A DNA stretch of 64,000 nt, from positions 992,001-1,056,000 of the forward strand of contig NZ_CP108046.1 in the NCBI RefSeq assembly GCF_041435115.1, given 5' to 3'. Below are positions 54,082 through 62,899 of this stretch, piece after piece. The translations under genes were made by a program, and so were the position numbers. Under the pieces are notes generated by a model. The model ran no database searches. It had not been told where the DNA came from and was given only the letters and a program-made list of their open reading frames with translations. Source of the stretch: Streptomyces sp. NBC_00289 (GTDB lineage: Bacteria > Actinomycetota > Actinomycetes > Streptomycetales > Streptomycetaceae). The stretch's first letter is position 1; each line of letters starts with the position of its first letter.

Positions 54082-54306
54082 CTAGTTCCGGTACCGGAAC
54101 ACGATCCGGCCGCGCGTCAGGTCGTACGGCGGGAGCTCCACCAGCACCCGGTCCTCCAGCATGATCTTGATGTAGTTCTTGCGGATCTTCCCGCTGATGT
54201 GCGCGAGCACCTGGTGGCCGTTCCCGAGCTCCACGGTGAACATGGCGCTGCGCAGGCACTCGACGACCTTGCCCTCGACTTCGATGACGTTCTTGTTCTT
54301 TGTCAT
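54082..54306 (-). CDS. Translation initiation factor IF-1 paralogue
   Basis: A 74-residue OB-fold protein: [70 protein letters not shown]. It keeps the IF-1 core but differs from the usual Streptomyces copy at many positions (for example [18 protein letters not shown]). IF-1 binds the 30S A site. ATG 54306 overlaps the stop of a GNAT gene by four bases (ATGA), so it is not in the ribosomal-protein cluster where the main infA belongs. Probably a second, conditionally used copy. Confidence 0.9.
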   Translation of the reverse strand: MTKNKNVIEVEGKVVECLRSAMFTVELGNGHQVLAHISGKIRKNYIKIMLEDRVLVELPPYDLTRGRIVFRYRN

Positions 54307-55094
54307 CGCACCAGCTCCAGGTTGCTGCTCATCGGCCGGGCGCCGATGCCGTCGAACAGCGCCGAGGCTGCTTGGTTGGACTCCTGGACCTCGGTCCAGG
54401 CCGCGGCGTACCCGGAGCGGTGCAGCGTCCCCAGCGCGTGGGCCAGCAGCGCCCGCGCGATGCCGCGGCGCTGCTCGCCGGCTCGGACGGCGACCAGCCC
54501 GATGCGCGGCCGGTTCACCCTCACCACCCGGATCAGACCCAGGTAGCGGTCCGGCGCAGCGGCCACCGCGTACTTCGACGGGTCGACGATGGTGTCGCCT
54601 TCGGGGCGGGGAATCACCTCCGCGGGCATCGACTGCCACCCGACGTTCGCCTCGACTTCGTCACGGATCGCGCGGTCCACCGCCCGCAGCAGACTCTCGT
54701 CCGCCTGACCGGCGGGCACGATCGTCACGCCCGAGGGCGGCAGGACTGCTTCGAGTCCTGTGACGCGCGGGTCGGTCGGCACGACGTACTCCCACTCGCG
54801 GCGCCGGATCGTGAAACCGGCCCGCCGCCAGCCGGCCGCCAGCTCGACGTCGGCTTCGTCGACCACCGTGTACAGCGGCGCCGGCAGCTCCGCCACCATC
54901 GCCTCGGCGAGCCGGTCGAAGGTGGCGTCGTGCCAGGCGTCGATGCTGACGAACAAGCGTCCGTCGGGCCGGTGTGCCGCGTGCCCGCGGCCGACCACCA
55001 GGTCGTCATCCAGTGCATGCCATTGCCTGTCCGCGACGCGCGTGATCATCACCGCGTTCTCGCTCAGGCCAGCTGTGAAAGGCTTCATGTCCAT
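54303..55094 (-). CDS. GNAT-family N-acetyltransferase
   Basis: A 263-residue protein. The C-terminal ~130 residues form the GNAT fold with the acetyl-CoA loop [20 protein letters not shown] (Q/RxxGxG/A) and [20 protein letters not shown]. The N-terminal ~120 residues form a second, diverged unit. ATG 55094 has GAAGGAGAC upstream; the longer frame to 55142 lacks a site. Its stop overlaps the infA paralogue start by four bases, so the two are co-translated. Acceptor unknown; linkage to a translation factor suggests a ribosome-related or stress role (inference). Confidence 0.86.
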   Translation of the reverse strand: MDMKPFTAGLSENAVMITRVADRQWHALDDDLVVGRGHAAHRPDGRLFVSIDAWHDATFDRLAEAMVAELPAPLYTVVDEADVELAAGWRRAGFTIRRREWEYVVPTDPRVTGLEAVLPPSGVTIVPAGQADESLLRAVDRAIRDEVEANVGWQSMPAEVIPRPEGDTIVDPSKYAVAAAPDRYLGLIRVVRVNRPRIGLVAVRAGEQRRGIARALLAHALGTLHRSGYAAAWTEVQESNQAASALFDGIGARPMSSNLELVR

Positions 55095-55263
55095 CGGAGT
55101 CTCCTTCAAGAGTGCCTCGATCTCAGGCGCTCCTGGCGACACCGAACGTCAGCCGCCGGACCGTGACGGGTTGAGGGAGCACCCCTGGGTAACTGTGTTC
55201 ACGGGGCTCACCTCCATACGACGAATTCACGGTCCAGCGCGAAGGTAGCAGCGGGGCGCCGCC

Positions 55264-55955
55264 TCACTCAATCCCTTTTCCACGGCGTGCCCACAAGGTC
55301 GACGGGATCGGTCGAGGCGACGCCACGGTGAGCCAAAGGCCGGTGAAGACGCGGGAGTCGACCGAGGAGAGGTGGCGGCCGGGACGGCTCCCCCGGGACA
55401 CCTCGATGTCGTTCCAGCAGTCGGCGTCCTCGGCGCCGCCGTCGGCATTCGCGCCGACCGAGACCTCATAGGTGATGCCCGAACCGGGGTCGGGGGCAGG
55501 CGACCAGCCACCGAGTCGGAAGTCGACGGCGAGCACCAGATGACCGCCGTGGGCGGTCTTGGTCCAACATGTGCCCTGACCGCCGGTGGTGGCCGCCGCG
55601 GGGATCGCGGCGCCAGCCCGCCGCGGCGGCGGTGCGGGCGTAGTGGTCGATGACCGCCTGACGGGTGCGGGTGACGGCGTAGACACGGTCCGCGTGCAGC
55701 CACGCCGCACCCACGCTGTCATCGTCGCAGCCGGTGGAGACGCCCGCGCCGCGGTAGTCGGCAGGGTCCGAGGCGCCGTCGGGGGCATCGGACAGCACCG
55801 GTTGGGCGGCGAGGGCCCTACGCACGGCTTCGGAGTCGCGTTCCGTCTGACAGGGCTTCGGTGCGGCGGCGTGACGGGTCCGCGTGCGCGGCCCGGACGC
55901 TCCGGACAGTGCTGACGCTGGCCTCGGAGCAGTGGGGGCGCGCGCCGAAGCGAAC
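55264..55955 (-). pseudogene. Frameshifted hypothetical protein
   Basis: Two minus-strand frames form one protein: first ALAAQPVLSDAPDGASDPAD, YRGAGVSTGCDDDSVGAAWL, VYAVTRTRQAVIDHYARTAA; then, after a break near 55615, TTGGQGTCWTKTAHGGHLVL, AVDFRLGGWSPAPDPGSGIT, YEVSVGANADGGAEDADCWN. The pattern resembles secreted actinobacterial hypotheticals, but the N-terminal region shows no signal peptide, so it may be truncated too. A one-base change would join the two. Function unknown. Confidence 0.55.
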
Positions 55956-56090
55956 GGAGGCATCAACACGTACGTCCATGCGAAGTGATCACCCGTTGGT
56001 GAGTTCGCCTCCTTTCCCGGCAGTTGGATCGCAACGCTGTTGCATGCGCCGCAACCGGCATCGCCCGGGAGATTCCACGAGGGGGAAGAC

Positions 56091-56369
56091 GTGACGCATG
56101 GTGCTGAACGCCGTGAGGGCCTGGACGAGCAGGCCGTGTTGCTGGTGGCAGGTCTCGCCGACCTGGCGGTGAGCACACTGGGGTCGGCCCTGGGGACGGT
56201 GCGCGGGCTGTTGCGCCGGTCGGACGCCGCACAGCTGGCGTCAGACGCGGAGCAGGATCTGCTGGCCCGTGGCCGCCTGACGCTGGACCGGTACGCGACA
56301 GTGCCGCCTGCCCATCTGGAGGTCCTGGCCCAGCACGTCCTGGCCCGGCAGGCAGGCGATGGTGTCTGA
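56091..56369 (+). CDS. Small protein at head of the prenyl operon
   Basis: A 92-residue protein from GTG 56091 with GAGGGGGAAG upstream. It is mostly helical (EQAVLLVAGLADLAVSTLGS, ALGTVRGLLRRSDAAQLASD, HLEVLAQHVLARQAG). It overlaps the following polyprenyl synthase gene by 11 bp, so production is coupled. I do not recognise the family. It may be an accessory or membrane-anchoring subunit of the synthase or oxygenase (inference). Confidence 0.65.
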   Translation: MTHGAERREGLDEQAVLLVAGLADLAVSTLGSALGTVRGLLRRSDAAQLASDAEQDLLARGRLTLDRYATVPPAHLEVLAQHVLARQAGDGV

Positions 56370-57414
56370 GTGGTGGGATGCGACGGCGTTCAAGGCGCGC
56401 GTCGATGAGGTGCTGCGTGAGTTCGTGAGCGCGGAGGCCGATCAGCTGACGGCGATCGATCCGGCGCTCGGCTCGGTCGCCGGGCAGCTGGAGTCGGTGG
56501 TGGCGGAGGGCAAACGACTGCGGGCGGCATTCTGCTATTGGGGCTGGCGAGCGGTCGGCCAGCCGGACAGCGACGCGATGGTGCGGGCGGCGGCATCGAT
56601 GGAGCTGGTACACGCCGCGGCGGTGGTCCATGACGACCTCATCGACGACAGTCCGCTGCGGCACGGCCGGCCAACCGTTCACCTCGCCTTGCGCTCGGCG
56701 GTGTGCGGCGGCGGTCGCGTCGGCCATGCGGCGCGGTCGCTGGCGATGCTGGTCGGGGATCTGTTGATGTCGCTGGCGGGACAACTGTTCGCCACCAGCG
56801 GCCTGCCGGCCGCCTACCTCAGCCGGGCGCGCCCCTTGTGGGGAGCCCTGGCCAGGGAGCTGATCGCGGGTGAGTGTCTGGAGATCCTGCACACCGCCGG
56901 CGCCCCGGACACGACGGCCTCGCTGAAAGTGGTCCGCTACAAGACCGCCAAGTACACCGTCGAGCAGCCCCTGCTGATCGGCGGCGTCCTCGCCGGGGCC
57001 GGCGAGTCCCTGCGCGCGGGCTACAGCGCCTACGGCCTGCCTCTCGGGGAGGCGTTCCAGCTGCGCGACGACCTGCTCGGCCTGTTCGGCGATCCGCACG
57101 TCACGGGCAAGGAGAGCAGCGACGATCTGCGCGGTCACCGCCCCACCGCCCTGCTCGCCGAGACGTGGAACCGTGCCGATGGCGCGGAACGCAAGCGGTT
57201 GCGCGCCATTGTGGGCCGCCCGGATCCGGACGGGCGGTTGCTGCGGGAGGCGCGGGAGCTGATGCGTCGCCTGAAGGCGCCGGACCGCGTCGAGACCATG
57301 ATCTCCCAGCGCATCGACGAGGCGCTCAGCGCGCTGGATGACCTGCCCCTGCCCAAACCCGCCGCCACGGCTCTGCATGCCCTGGCGCACTCGGCCGCGC
57401 ACCGCCAGTACTGA
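56359..57414 (+). CDS. Polyprenyl (geranyl/farnesyl-type) diphosphate synthase
   Basis: A 351-residue all-helical trans-isoprenyl synthase. The first Asp-rich motif is VHDDLIDDSPLRHGRPT and the second FQLRDDLLGLFGD; both bind the Mg-diphosphate. The lysine segments EGKRLRAAFCYWGW and RYKTAKYTVEQPLLIG are also present. Small residues (AAAVVHDD) precede the first motif, so chain length cannot be fixed; short C10-C20 products are likely. ATG 56359 overlaps the small gene. An MpaB-type oxygenase follows 36 bp downstream. No prenyltransferase, terpene cyclase or carotenoid gene is nearby. Confidence 0.9.
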   Translation: MVSEWWDATAFKARVDEVLREFVSAEADQLTAIDPALGSVAGQLESVVAEGKRLRAAFCYWGWRAVGQPDSDAMVRAAASMELVHAAAVVHDDLIDDSPLRHGRPTVHLALRSAVCGGGRVGHAARSLAMLVGDLLMSLAGQLFATSGLPAAYLSRARPLWGALARELIAGECLEILHTAGAPDTTASLKVVRYKTAKYTVEQPLLIGGVLAGAGESLRAGYSAYGLPLGEAFQLRDDLLGLFGDPHVTGKESSDDLRGHRPTALLAETWNRADGAERKRLRAIVGRPDPDGRLLREARELMRRLKAPDRVETMISQRIDEALSALDDLPLPKPAATALHALAHSAAHRQY

Positions 57415-57450
57415 CCCGGCAGGCCGTCACAGACCAAGGGAGCCATTGCC

Positions 57451-58629
57451 ATGACTTATACCGAGGCGTCGATGGACGGCTTGCGGCAGGTGGGCGACGA
57501 ACTCGCCGATGCCACCGTCGCCACCCTGTTTCAACGCGGGGAAGTGGGCAAGTTCAACGCGCTGATGCGGTACGTCTCCACAGCGGGCGCTCCGCTGCCC
57601 GACGGGCTGCCGGACGTGGCGCGCGACTATCTCGAGGCGACCAGTGTGCCGCCGGCCTGGGTGGATTGGGGCGAGATGGAGAAGGCCCGGCTGTTCTTCA
57701 TCGACAACAACGTGCACATCTCCACCGCCCTGTCGTTCGCCGCCATGCCCGCCTGCTATGTGGTGCCTCACGTGGCGAAGCTACTGTCGTCGACACACTC
57801 GCTGGAGTATCCCTCCAAGCGCATGGCGGAGACCGGACAGTTCACCGTCCACCTCATGCAGCCCGATGCGTTCGAGGCCGGCAGCCGCTTCATCCCCGCC
57901 GCGCAGAAGGTGCGCCTGCTGCACGCCTCCATCCGCCACCACCTGGCGCGGGAAAACCGGTGGGACATCACGTCGTTGGGTACGCCGATCTGCCAGGAGG
58001 ACATGATCGGCGGGCAGATGTTCTTCTCACTGCTCGTCCTCGACAGCCTGCACCGCCTCGGCATCCACATGTCCGTGGAGGGCGCCGAAGCCTACTTCTA
58101 CGCCTGGCGTGTGGTCGGCGCCATGCTTGGAGTCGACCAGGACGCCGTACCCAAGTCCCTTGAGGAAGCTCGGCAGTTCCTGGACCTGTACATGGTCCGG
58201 CACATGGGTCCCTCCGAGGAGGGCGCCCACCTGACCCGGCAGCTCATCGACCTCTACGAGGAAGTCGTCCCCGGCACGTTCTTCGACCCGATCGTTTCCG
58301 CCCTCATCCGGCACCTCATCGGCGACTCCTGCTCCGACTGGCTGGAAGTCCCCCGTACCGCGTGGGACACAGTCGTCAAAACCGTCCCCCATCTCCTGGG
58401 GGTCCTGGAGACCATCGAGGACCGCTCCCCCCTCGGCGCTTGGGCCCTTGACCGCCTCGGCCACCTCACCACCGTCCTCGAGCTGTCCTCCCTGACCCGC
58501 GGACGCGTCATGCACTACGCCATTCCCGAAGACATGAAGAAGGACTTCGGCGTCTCCGACGCGGTGCCTCGCGCCCGCCGCTGGACCCCGCCGGCCGTCG
58601 CCATCACCGCGTGGCCTCCGACCCGATAG
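57451..58629 (+). CDS. MpaB-family (DUF2236) oxygenase
   Basis: A 392-residue protein of the DUF2236/MpaB family, related to latex-clearing protein and to MpaB, which oxidatively cleaves a farnesyl chain in mycophenolic acid biosynthesis. Characteristic segments are RLLHASIRHHLARENRWDIT, GTPICQEDMIGGQMFFSLLV, LDSLHRLGIHMSVEGAEAYF and AWRVVGAMLGVD. The His residues of RHHL are candidates for heme contact (inference). It is 36 bp downstream of a polyprenyl synthase, with GGGAG before ATG 57451. The pair suggests oxidative processing of an isoprenoid chain made next door. Confidence 0.88.
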   Translation: MTYTEASMDGLRQVGDELADATVATLFQRGEVGKFNALMRYVSTAGAPLPDGLPDVARDYLEATSVPPAWVDWGEMEKARLFFIDNNVHISTALSFAAMPACYVVPHVAKLLSSTHSLEYPSKRMAETGQFTVHLMQPDAFEAGSRFIPAAQKVRLLHASIRHHLARENRWDITSLGTPICQEDMIGGQMFFSLLVLDSLHRLGIHMSVEGAEAYFYAWRVVGAMLGVDQDAVPKSLEEARQFLDLYMVRHMGPSEEGAHLTRQLIDLYEEVVPGTFFDPIVSALIRHLIGDSCSDWLEVPRTAWDTVVKTVPHLLGVLETIEDRSPLGAWALDRLGHLTTVLELSSLTRGRVMHYAIPEDMKKDFGVSDAVPRARRWTPPAVAITAWPPTR

Positions 58630-58667
58630 CCGACTCGGAGGTTCGGCGGTAACCGGAGGGGTGTGCG

Positions 58668-61457
58668 TCAGCGGGGGTAGACCTCGAACTCTCTGAGTGC
58701 CCAGCCGTACCCGCCGGCCGGCGCGCCCGTCTTGGCGTAGGCCCAGTTGTTGACGCTCAGCAGCACATAGCGGGCCCTCGTCGGCGTGAAGGTGTACGTG
58801 TGCAGTTGACCGCACGTCGTCACGCCGTAGGCAGAGCAGGTGGCAGTGCCGCCTGCGGCGGTTTCCGTGGCCGCCGTGGTCCAGGTGGTGCCGTCGTCGG
58901 AGACCTTGATGGCGTAGTTCACGGGGTAGTTCTCCCAGTCGGGATTGACCACCACGCGTCCCACGGTGGTGGCGGTGCCCAGGTCCACCCGTAGGCTCCA
59001 CGGCGCGCCGCTGGTCGACTGCGCCTCGGTCGAGGGGTCACCGTCGACGGCGTACGCGGTGGGTTTGCCCCAGTCGACCGCCGGGGTCCCGTTGATCATC
59101 TCGGCCGGCTTGGACTGTGCGAGGTTCGACGCCGCCGGGGGCGGCGTCGTCGAAGCGCTCCAGGCCTGCGGTGCGGCGTTCATGGTGAAGTCGAGGTGGC
59201 CGCCGCCCGTCAGGTCCGCCTGGCTGAGGAAGGGCTTGGTGATGCTCTTGCCGTTCAGGCTGAGTGCCTGCACGTACGGGCGGGACGCCGCGTGCGGGGA
59301 CGAGATGACCAGCGGGCGCTGTGCCCCGGGGAGCTTGAGGGTGACCTTGTCGAAGAAGGGACTGCCCACGGCGTATTGTCCCGAGGCCGGGTTCACCGGG
59401 TAGAAGCCCATGGCGGACAACAGGTACCAGGCCGGCATCTGGCCGGCGTCCTCGTTGCCGGTGAGTCCGTCGGGGGTGTTGTGGTAGTTGGCGTCGGCGA
59501 TCTGCCGTACCAGTTGCTGGGTCCGCCACGGGCGGCCGGCGTAGTCGTACAGGTAGGGGATGTGGTGGCTGGGCTCGTTGGTCTGATTGTTGTGTCCCCC
59601 GGCGAAGTAGGTGTCGAGCCAGGAGGCGAACGCGGTGTCCCCTCCCTTGAGGGCGATCAGGCCGGGGACGTCGTGCAGGACGTCGTTCGTGTAGACCCAC
59701 TGGTCACCCTCGGTCCAGGCGCCGTCGGCCCAGGAGCCGTCGAGGTTGCGGGCCTGCATGAAACCGGTCGCGGCGTTGTACTGGTTCCGGTAGTTCTTGC
59801 TGCGCCTGAGGAAGTACGCGGCGTCGGAGGTCTTGCCCGCTGCTCTGGCGACCTGCGCGACGGCCCAGTCCTCGTAGGCGAAGTCCAGGGTGCGGGCGCC
59901 CGCTTCGGCTGTGCGGTCCGCCGCGACCCAGCCGTTCTTCAGGTAGGTCGTCAGGCCCGCCCGGGCCTCGACCGGTGTGCCTTGCTGGCGGTCGCCGTAC
60001 CAGAGCGTGGTGTCGTCGTCCGGCGGTGTCATCGCATCCTTGCGGACGGCCTGGTAGGCGAGTTTCAGGTCGAAGCCGTGGAAGCCCTTGGCGATGTCCT
60101 CGGCGATCACCGAGTCGGCGTTCGTGCCCTCCATGATGTTGGTCTCGGTGAGGTTCTTCCACAACGGGAGCCAGCCGCCCTGCTGGTAGTCCTGGAGCAT
60201 GGAGGTCACCATGCCGTTGATGCGTTCCGGCGCGAAGAGGGTGAGGAAGGCGTTCTCCGCGCGGAAGGTGTCCCACAGCGAATATCCGGTGTAGCTGACC
60301 CCCTTGTGCACCTTGTCGTCGTACGCGCTGTAGTAGCGGCCGTACTCGGACATCTCCGAGGGGTACTGGAGGGCGTGGTACATCGCGGTGTAGAAGATGG
60401 CCCGTTGGCCGTGGGTCGCGCCGTCGATGTCGACCCGGTCGAGCTTGTCGGCCCAGGCCGCCTTGGTTCTGGCCACCGTGGTGCCGAAGGCCTGCCGGTC
60501 GGGTACCTCCTTGTCGAGGTTGGCCCGCGCCTGGTCGACCGAGAGGAACGAGGTCGCGATCCTCACGGCGACACGCACGGTGCCGGCCGGGAACCGCACG
60601 TAGCCCGAGACGTTCTGGTCTGTGCGGTCGCTCTGCTGGTCGTGCTGTGCAGCACCGGTCGCCGTGCCGTAGCCGGCGAAGGAGGTGTCGAAGCGCGCTA
60701 CGAAGTAGCCCTTGAAACCGGGGGCGTTGAAGGGCCCGAGGTTGCTGTCCTGGCGGTCGGGGTTGTAACCACTGATCTCCCGCCGAGCCGGATCGATGTG
60801 CACGTTGCCGGTGACACCGGAGCGGGTCGCCTGCACCACGTAATGCGTCGCCGTGTCCTGAGGGTAGGTCAGTCGCTGAACGCCGACCCGGGAGGTCGCG
60901 GTCAGCTCGGCGCGGAGCGTCTGTCCGGCCGCGGGGTGCATGTTCACCGTGTACAGCTCGGGCGAGGCCGTCTCATCGCTGTGGCTGTAAGGCAGACCAC
61001 GGTCCGTTTCCGCGGTCTTGACGGCGCCAACTCCGGGCATCCCGACCACGTAGCCGGAGTCGCCCATCCAGATCGCCGGCTGATGGGTGCCGATGAAGCC
61101 CGTGATCTTCGGATCGCCGAGGTGGTACGGCAGGCGGCTGACGTAGTTCTCGCGCGTCATCGGCGACCACCGCGTCATCCCGAAGGGCGGTGCGGTGGTC
61201 GGCAGCATTCCCCCGTACTCGGTGCTACTGCTGCCGGTCGTCCCGATGAACGGGTTGACCTGGTCCACGTTCGACCCGGCAGAGGGGTCGGCCTGGGCTG
61301 CGGACGCCAGGTTCGCAGTGCCGAGCGGCGGGATGAGCGCGGCCAGCAGGGCGATGAGTATGAGGACAGCCCGGGCCGGCGGCGTCGGCTGCGGCCGTAT
61401 CCCCCGAGATAACACGGCCTGCGCTCTGAACCGGACAGGGACGACTCTGCCGTACAT
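58668..61457 (-). CDS. Secreted GH92 alpha-1,2-mannosidase with discoidin domain
   Basis: A 929-residue exported glycosidase. A signal sequence (hydrophobic core AVLILIALLAALIPPLG, cleavage near ASAAQA) precedes the GH92 catalytic region: VNPFIGTTGSSSTEYGGMLP, YTGYSLWDTFRAENAFLTLF, and the catalytic stretch GLTGNEDAGQMPAWYLLSAM. From residue ~790 a F5/8-type (discoidin) carbohydrate-binding domain follows (WGKPTAYAVDGDPSTEAQ, WSLRVDLG). GH92 enzymes release terminal mannose from N-glycans or fungal mannan using calcium. ATG 61457 has GGGAG five bases upstream; TTG 61469 is an alternative. It stands alone, convergent with the prenyl operon. Confidence 0.93.
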   Translation of the reverse strand: MYGRVVPVRFRAQAVLSRGIRPQPTPPARAVLILIALLAALIPPLGTANLASAAQADPSAGSNVDQVNPFIGTTGSSSTEYGGMLPTTAPPFGMTRWSPMTRENYVSRLPYHLGDPKITGFIGTHQPAIWMGDSGYVVGMPGVGAVKTAETDRGLPYSHSDETASPELYTVNMHPAAGQTLRAELTATSRVGVQRLTYPQDTATHYVVQATRSGVTGNVHIDPARREISGYNPDRQDSNLGPFNAPGFKGYFVARFDTSFAGYGTATGAAQHDQQSDRTDQNVSGYVRFPAGTVRVAVRIATSFLSVDQARANLDKEVPDRQAFGTTVARTKAAWADKLDRVDIDGATHGQRAIFYTAMYHALQYPSEMSEYGRYYSAYDDKVHKGVSYTGYSLWDTFRAENAFLTLFAPERINGMVTSMLQDYQQGGWLPLWKNLTETNIMEGTNADSVIAEDIAKGFHGFDLKLAYQAVRKDAMTPPDDDTTLWYGDRQQGTPVEARAGLTTYLKNGWVAADRTAEAGARTLDFAYEDWAVAQVARAAGKTSDAAYFLRRSKNYRNQYNAATGFMQARNLDGSWADGAWTEGDQWVYTNDVLHDVPGLIALKGGDTAFASWLDTYFAGGHNNQTNEPSHHIPYLYDYAGRPWRTQQLVRQIADANYHNTPDGLTGNEDAGQMPAWYLLSAMGFYPVNPASGQYAVGSPFFDKVTLKLPGAQRPLVISSPHAASRPYVQALSLNGKSITKPFLSQADLTGGGHLDFTMNAAPQAWSASTTPPPAASNLAQSKPAEMINGTPAVDWGKPTAYAVDGDPSTEAQSTSGAPWSLRVDLGTATTVGRVVVNPDWENYPVNYAIKVSDDGTTWTTAATETAAGGTATCSAYGVTTCGQLHTYTFTPTRARYVLLSVNNWAYAKTGAPAGGYGWALREFEVYPR

Positions 61458-61635
61458 GGTGTCTCCCAAGGAAGTGCATACGGAGGAATGACAACGTTGC
61501 CATAGCGTCGTGCCACATCATGCTCGTGGTGGAAGTGAGACGAAAGAGGCGGGACGGATCATCCCAAAAGACGAGACGCCAATCGCTCCCGGACTGAACC
61601 AGCTCAGGTTCCCAAGGAACCACTTCGCCCTCGCC

Positions 61636-61683
61636 GGTGTGGTGTGTGGCTGTTCCCGGCGGACAACCGCCACACAACACACC
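61636..61683. repeat. Long imperfect inverted repeat
   Basis: GGTGTGGTGTGTGGC (61636-61650) and GCCACACAACACACC (61669-61683) pair at 14 of 15 positions around an 18-base loop. It lies about 180 bp upstream of the GH92 start, so it could be regulatory or the remnant of a mobile-element end. Confidence 0.6.
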
Positions 61684-62092
61684 CCCAAACAGGACGTGTG
61701 GCTGACGCGAGGGCGGCCGTAGCCCAGTCCACCGACAGCAGCACCGGCCGGCGCCACCAGGTGGCGGCGTCGGCCGAACGCGAACGCGGCGAACGATCGC
61801 GACGTCGTGCCCGGGCCGCAGGGCCGGCCCCGTCCACGTGGACGATGTCCCTGTCCCGGGCCCCTGACGGCGGCGGCCCGCTGATCGCGTCCTTGTTCGC
61901 CCTTGTTGCCGCGCTGTCTGTGGCACGGTGGCCGTGGGGGTGCAGCCCGGCGGGAGGGGGCGGTCGGTGGATCGGCCGCCCGGCCTATGCCGGCGCGGGC
62001 GGCGTCGAGACGCTGGGCTTCTTCGAGCTGGTCCTCGAGGATGACGATGCGGCAGGCGGCCTCGACGGGAAGCCCGTGGTCGACGAGCACGA

Positions 62093-62125
62093 GGGGCCCC
62101 GGTGCCGTACCGGCACCAGGGCCCC
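62093..62125. terminator. Strong GC hairpin
   Basis: GGGGCCCCGGTGCCG (62093-62107), loop TAC, then CGGCACCAGGGCCCC (62111-62125). Fourteen of fifteen positions pair. No T-tract follows, so the terminator role is only likely. Confidence 0.5.
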
Positions 62126-62653
62126 GAAGGAACTGTCACACCATCTGCCGGCCCTCATCCTGCGCCGGCCTTCTGTTTCCGCGGCCCCGGCCTGAACGCT
62201 GCCGGGAGTGCGGGGATCGCGAATGCGTGACCGGAGACCACCTCACTATCGATGTCCTGCGGTACCCGGGCCCATGCATTCCGCCCGGGCGATCCTGATG
62301 GCGCTCAACCCCTCCGTTCTTCCCTCTGAATCAATCACTTGCCAAACCGGTACTGCGTACTGCTGGTGGCCTTCAACAGCGCCACGTTTCGACAGCCAGC
62401 CCCGTCGCCCGTCCTGCACCTGCTCTGGCTTGGAACCCCGCTGCCGAACCTCCCGGTGCGCGCGCCCGCAGCCAGACGCCTTCACCGGGGAACCACTCGA
62501 AAACCGTGCTGCTGGTACTGCGGTACCGCTACGGCGGCCCCTGATCACTGCGGGCCACCCGGTCCGGCCGTCAGTCCCGTCGCCGTCCTAAGACCACGCT
62601 GGCTTCGGAACTCCACCGCCGTACCGTCTTGCGCACTGCAACTGCGTACTGCT

Positions 62654-62678
62654 GCCCGGCAGTTCATCTCTGCCGGGC
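62654..62678. terminator. Perfect stem-loop, possible terminator
   Basis: GCCCGGCAG (62654-62662) and CTGCCGGGC (62670-62678) form a 9-bp perfect stem with a 7-base loop, followed by CCTTCTC on the plus strand. It may end transcripts leaving the oxidoreductase gene region or its left neighbour. Confidence 0.5.
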
Positions 62679-62899
62679 CCTTCTCGATCTCGGCTACGAG
62701 AGAAACCATAGCCGCACGATCACCCAATGTCTACTTCAGCCAACACAGATTTTCGTCCACCCGGTGGCGAGGTAGTCGGCATCGAGTGCGACAAGGACGA
62801 GCGGGTCACCCTTTCGGCCGACGGCTGTCCCGTCGCAGCGGATCGCCGCGGCCGTCGCCCCGCGCGCCGTCGGCACCAGTTCCGCGACACGGCCGTCCG

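Larger units (their letters stand above)
61458..62899. other. 1.4-kb region with hairpins but no convincing gene
   Basis: Open frames on both strands were not recognised. A minus-strand run at about 61990-62090 (DHGLPVEAACRIVILEDQLE, EAQRLDAARAGI) looks partly coding. Three hairpins are listed separately. GCGTACTGCTG occurs twice, near 62355 and 62645. The stretch nearest 61458 should contain the GH92 promoter. Confidence 0.45.

Noticed and set aside
56359..57414. Polyprenyl synthase as family 2 encapsulin cargo
   Set aside because: No encapsulin shell gene is nearby and the protein lacks a long disordered N-terminal targeting region.
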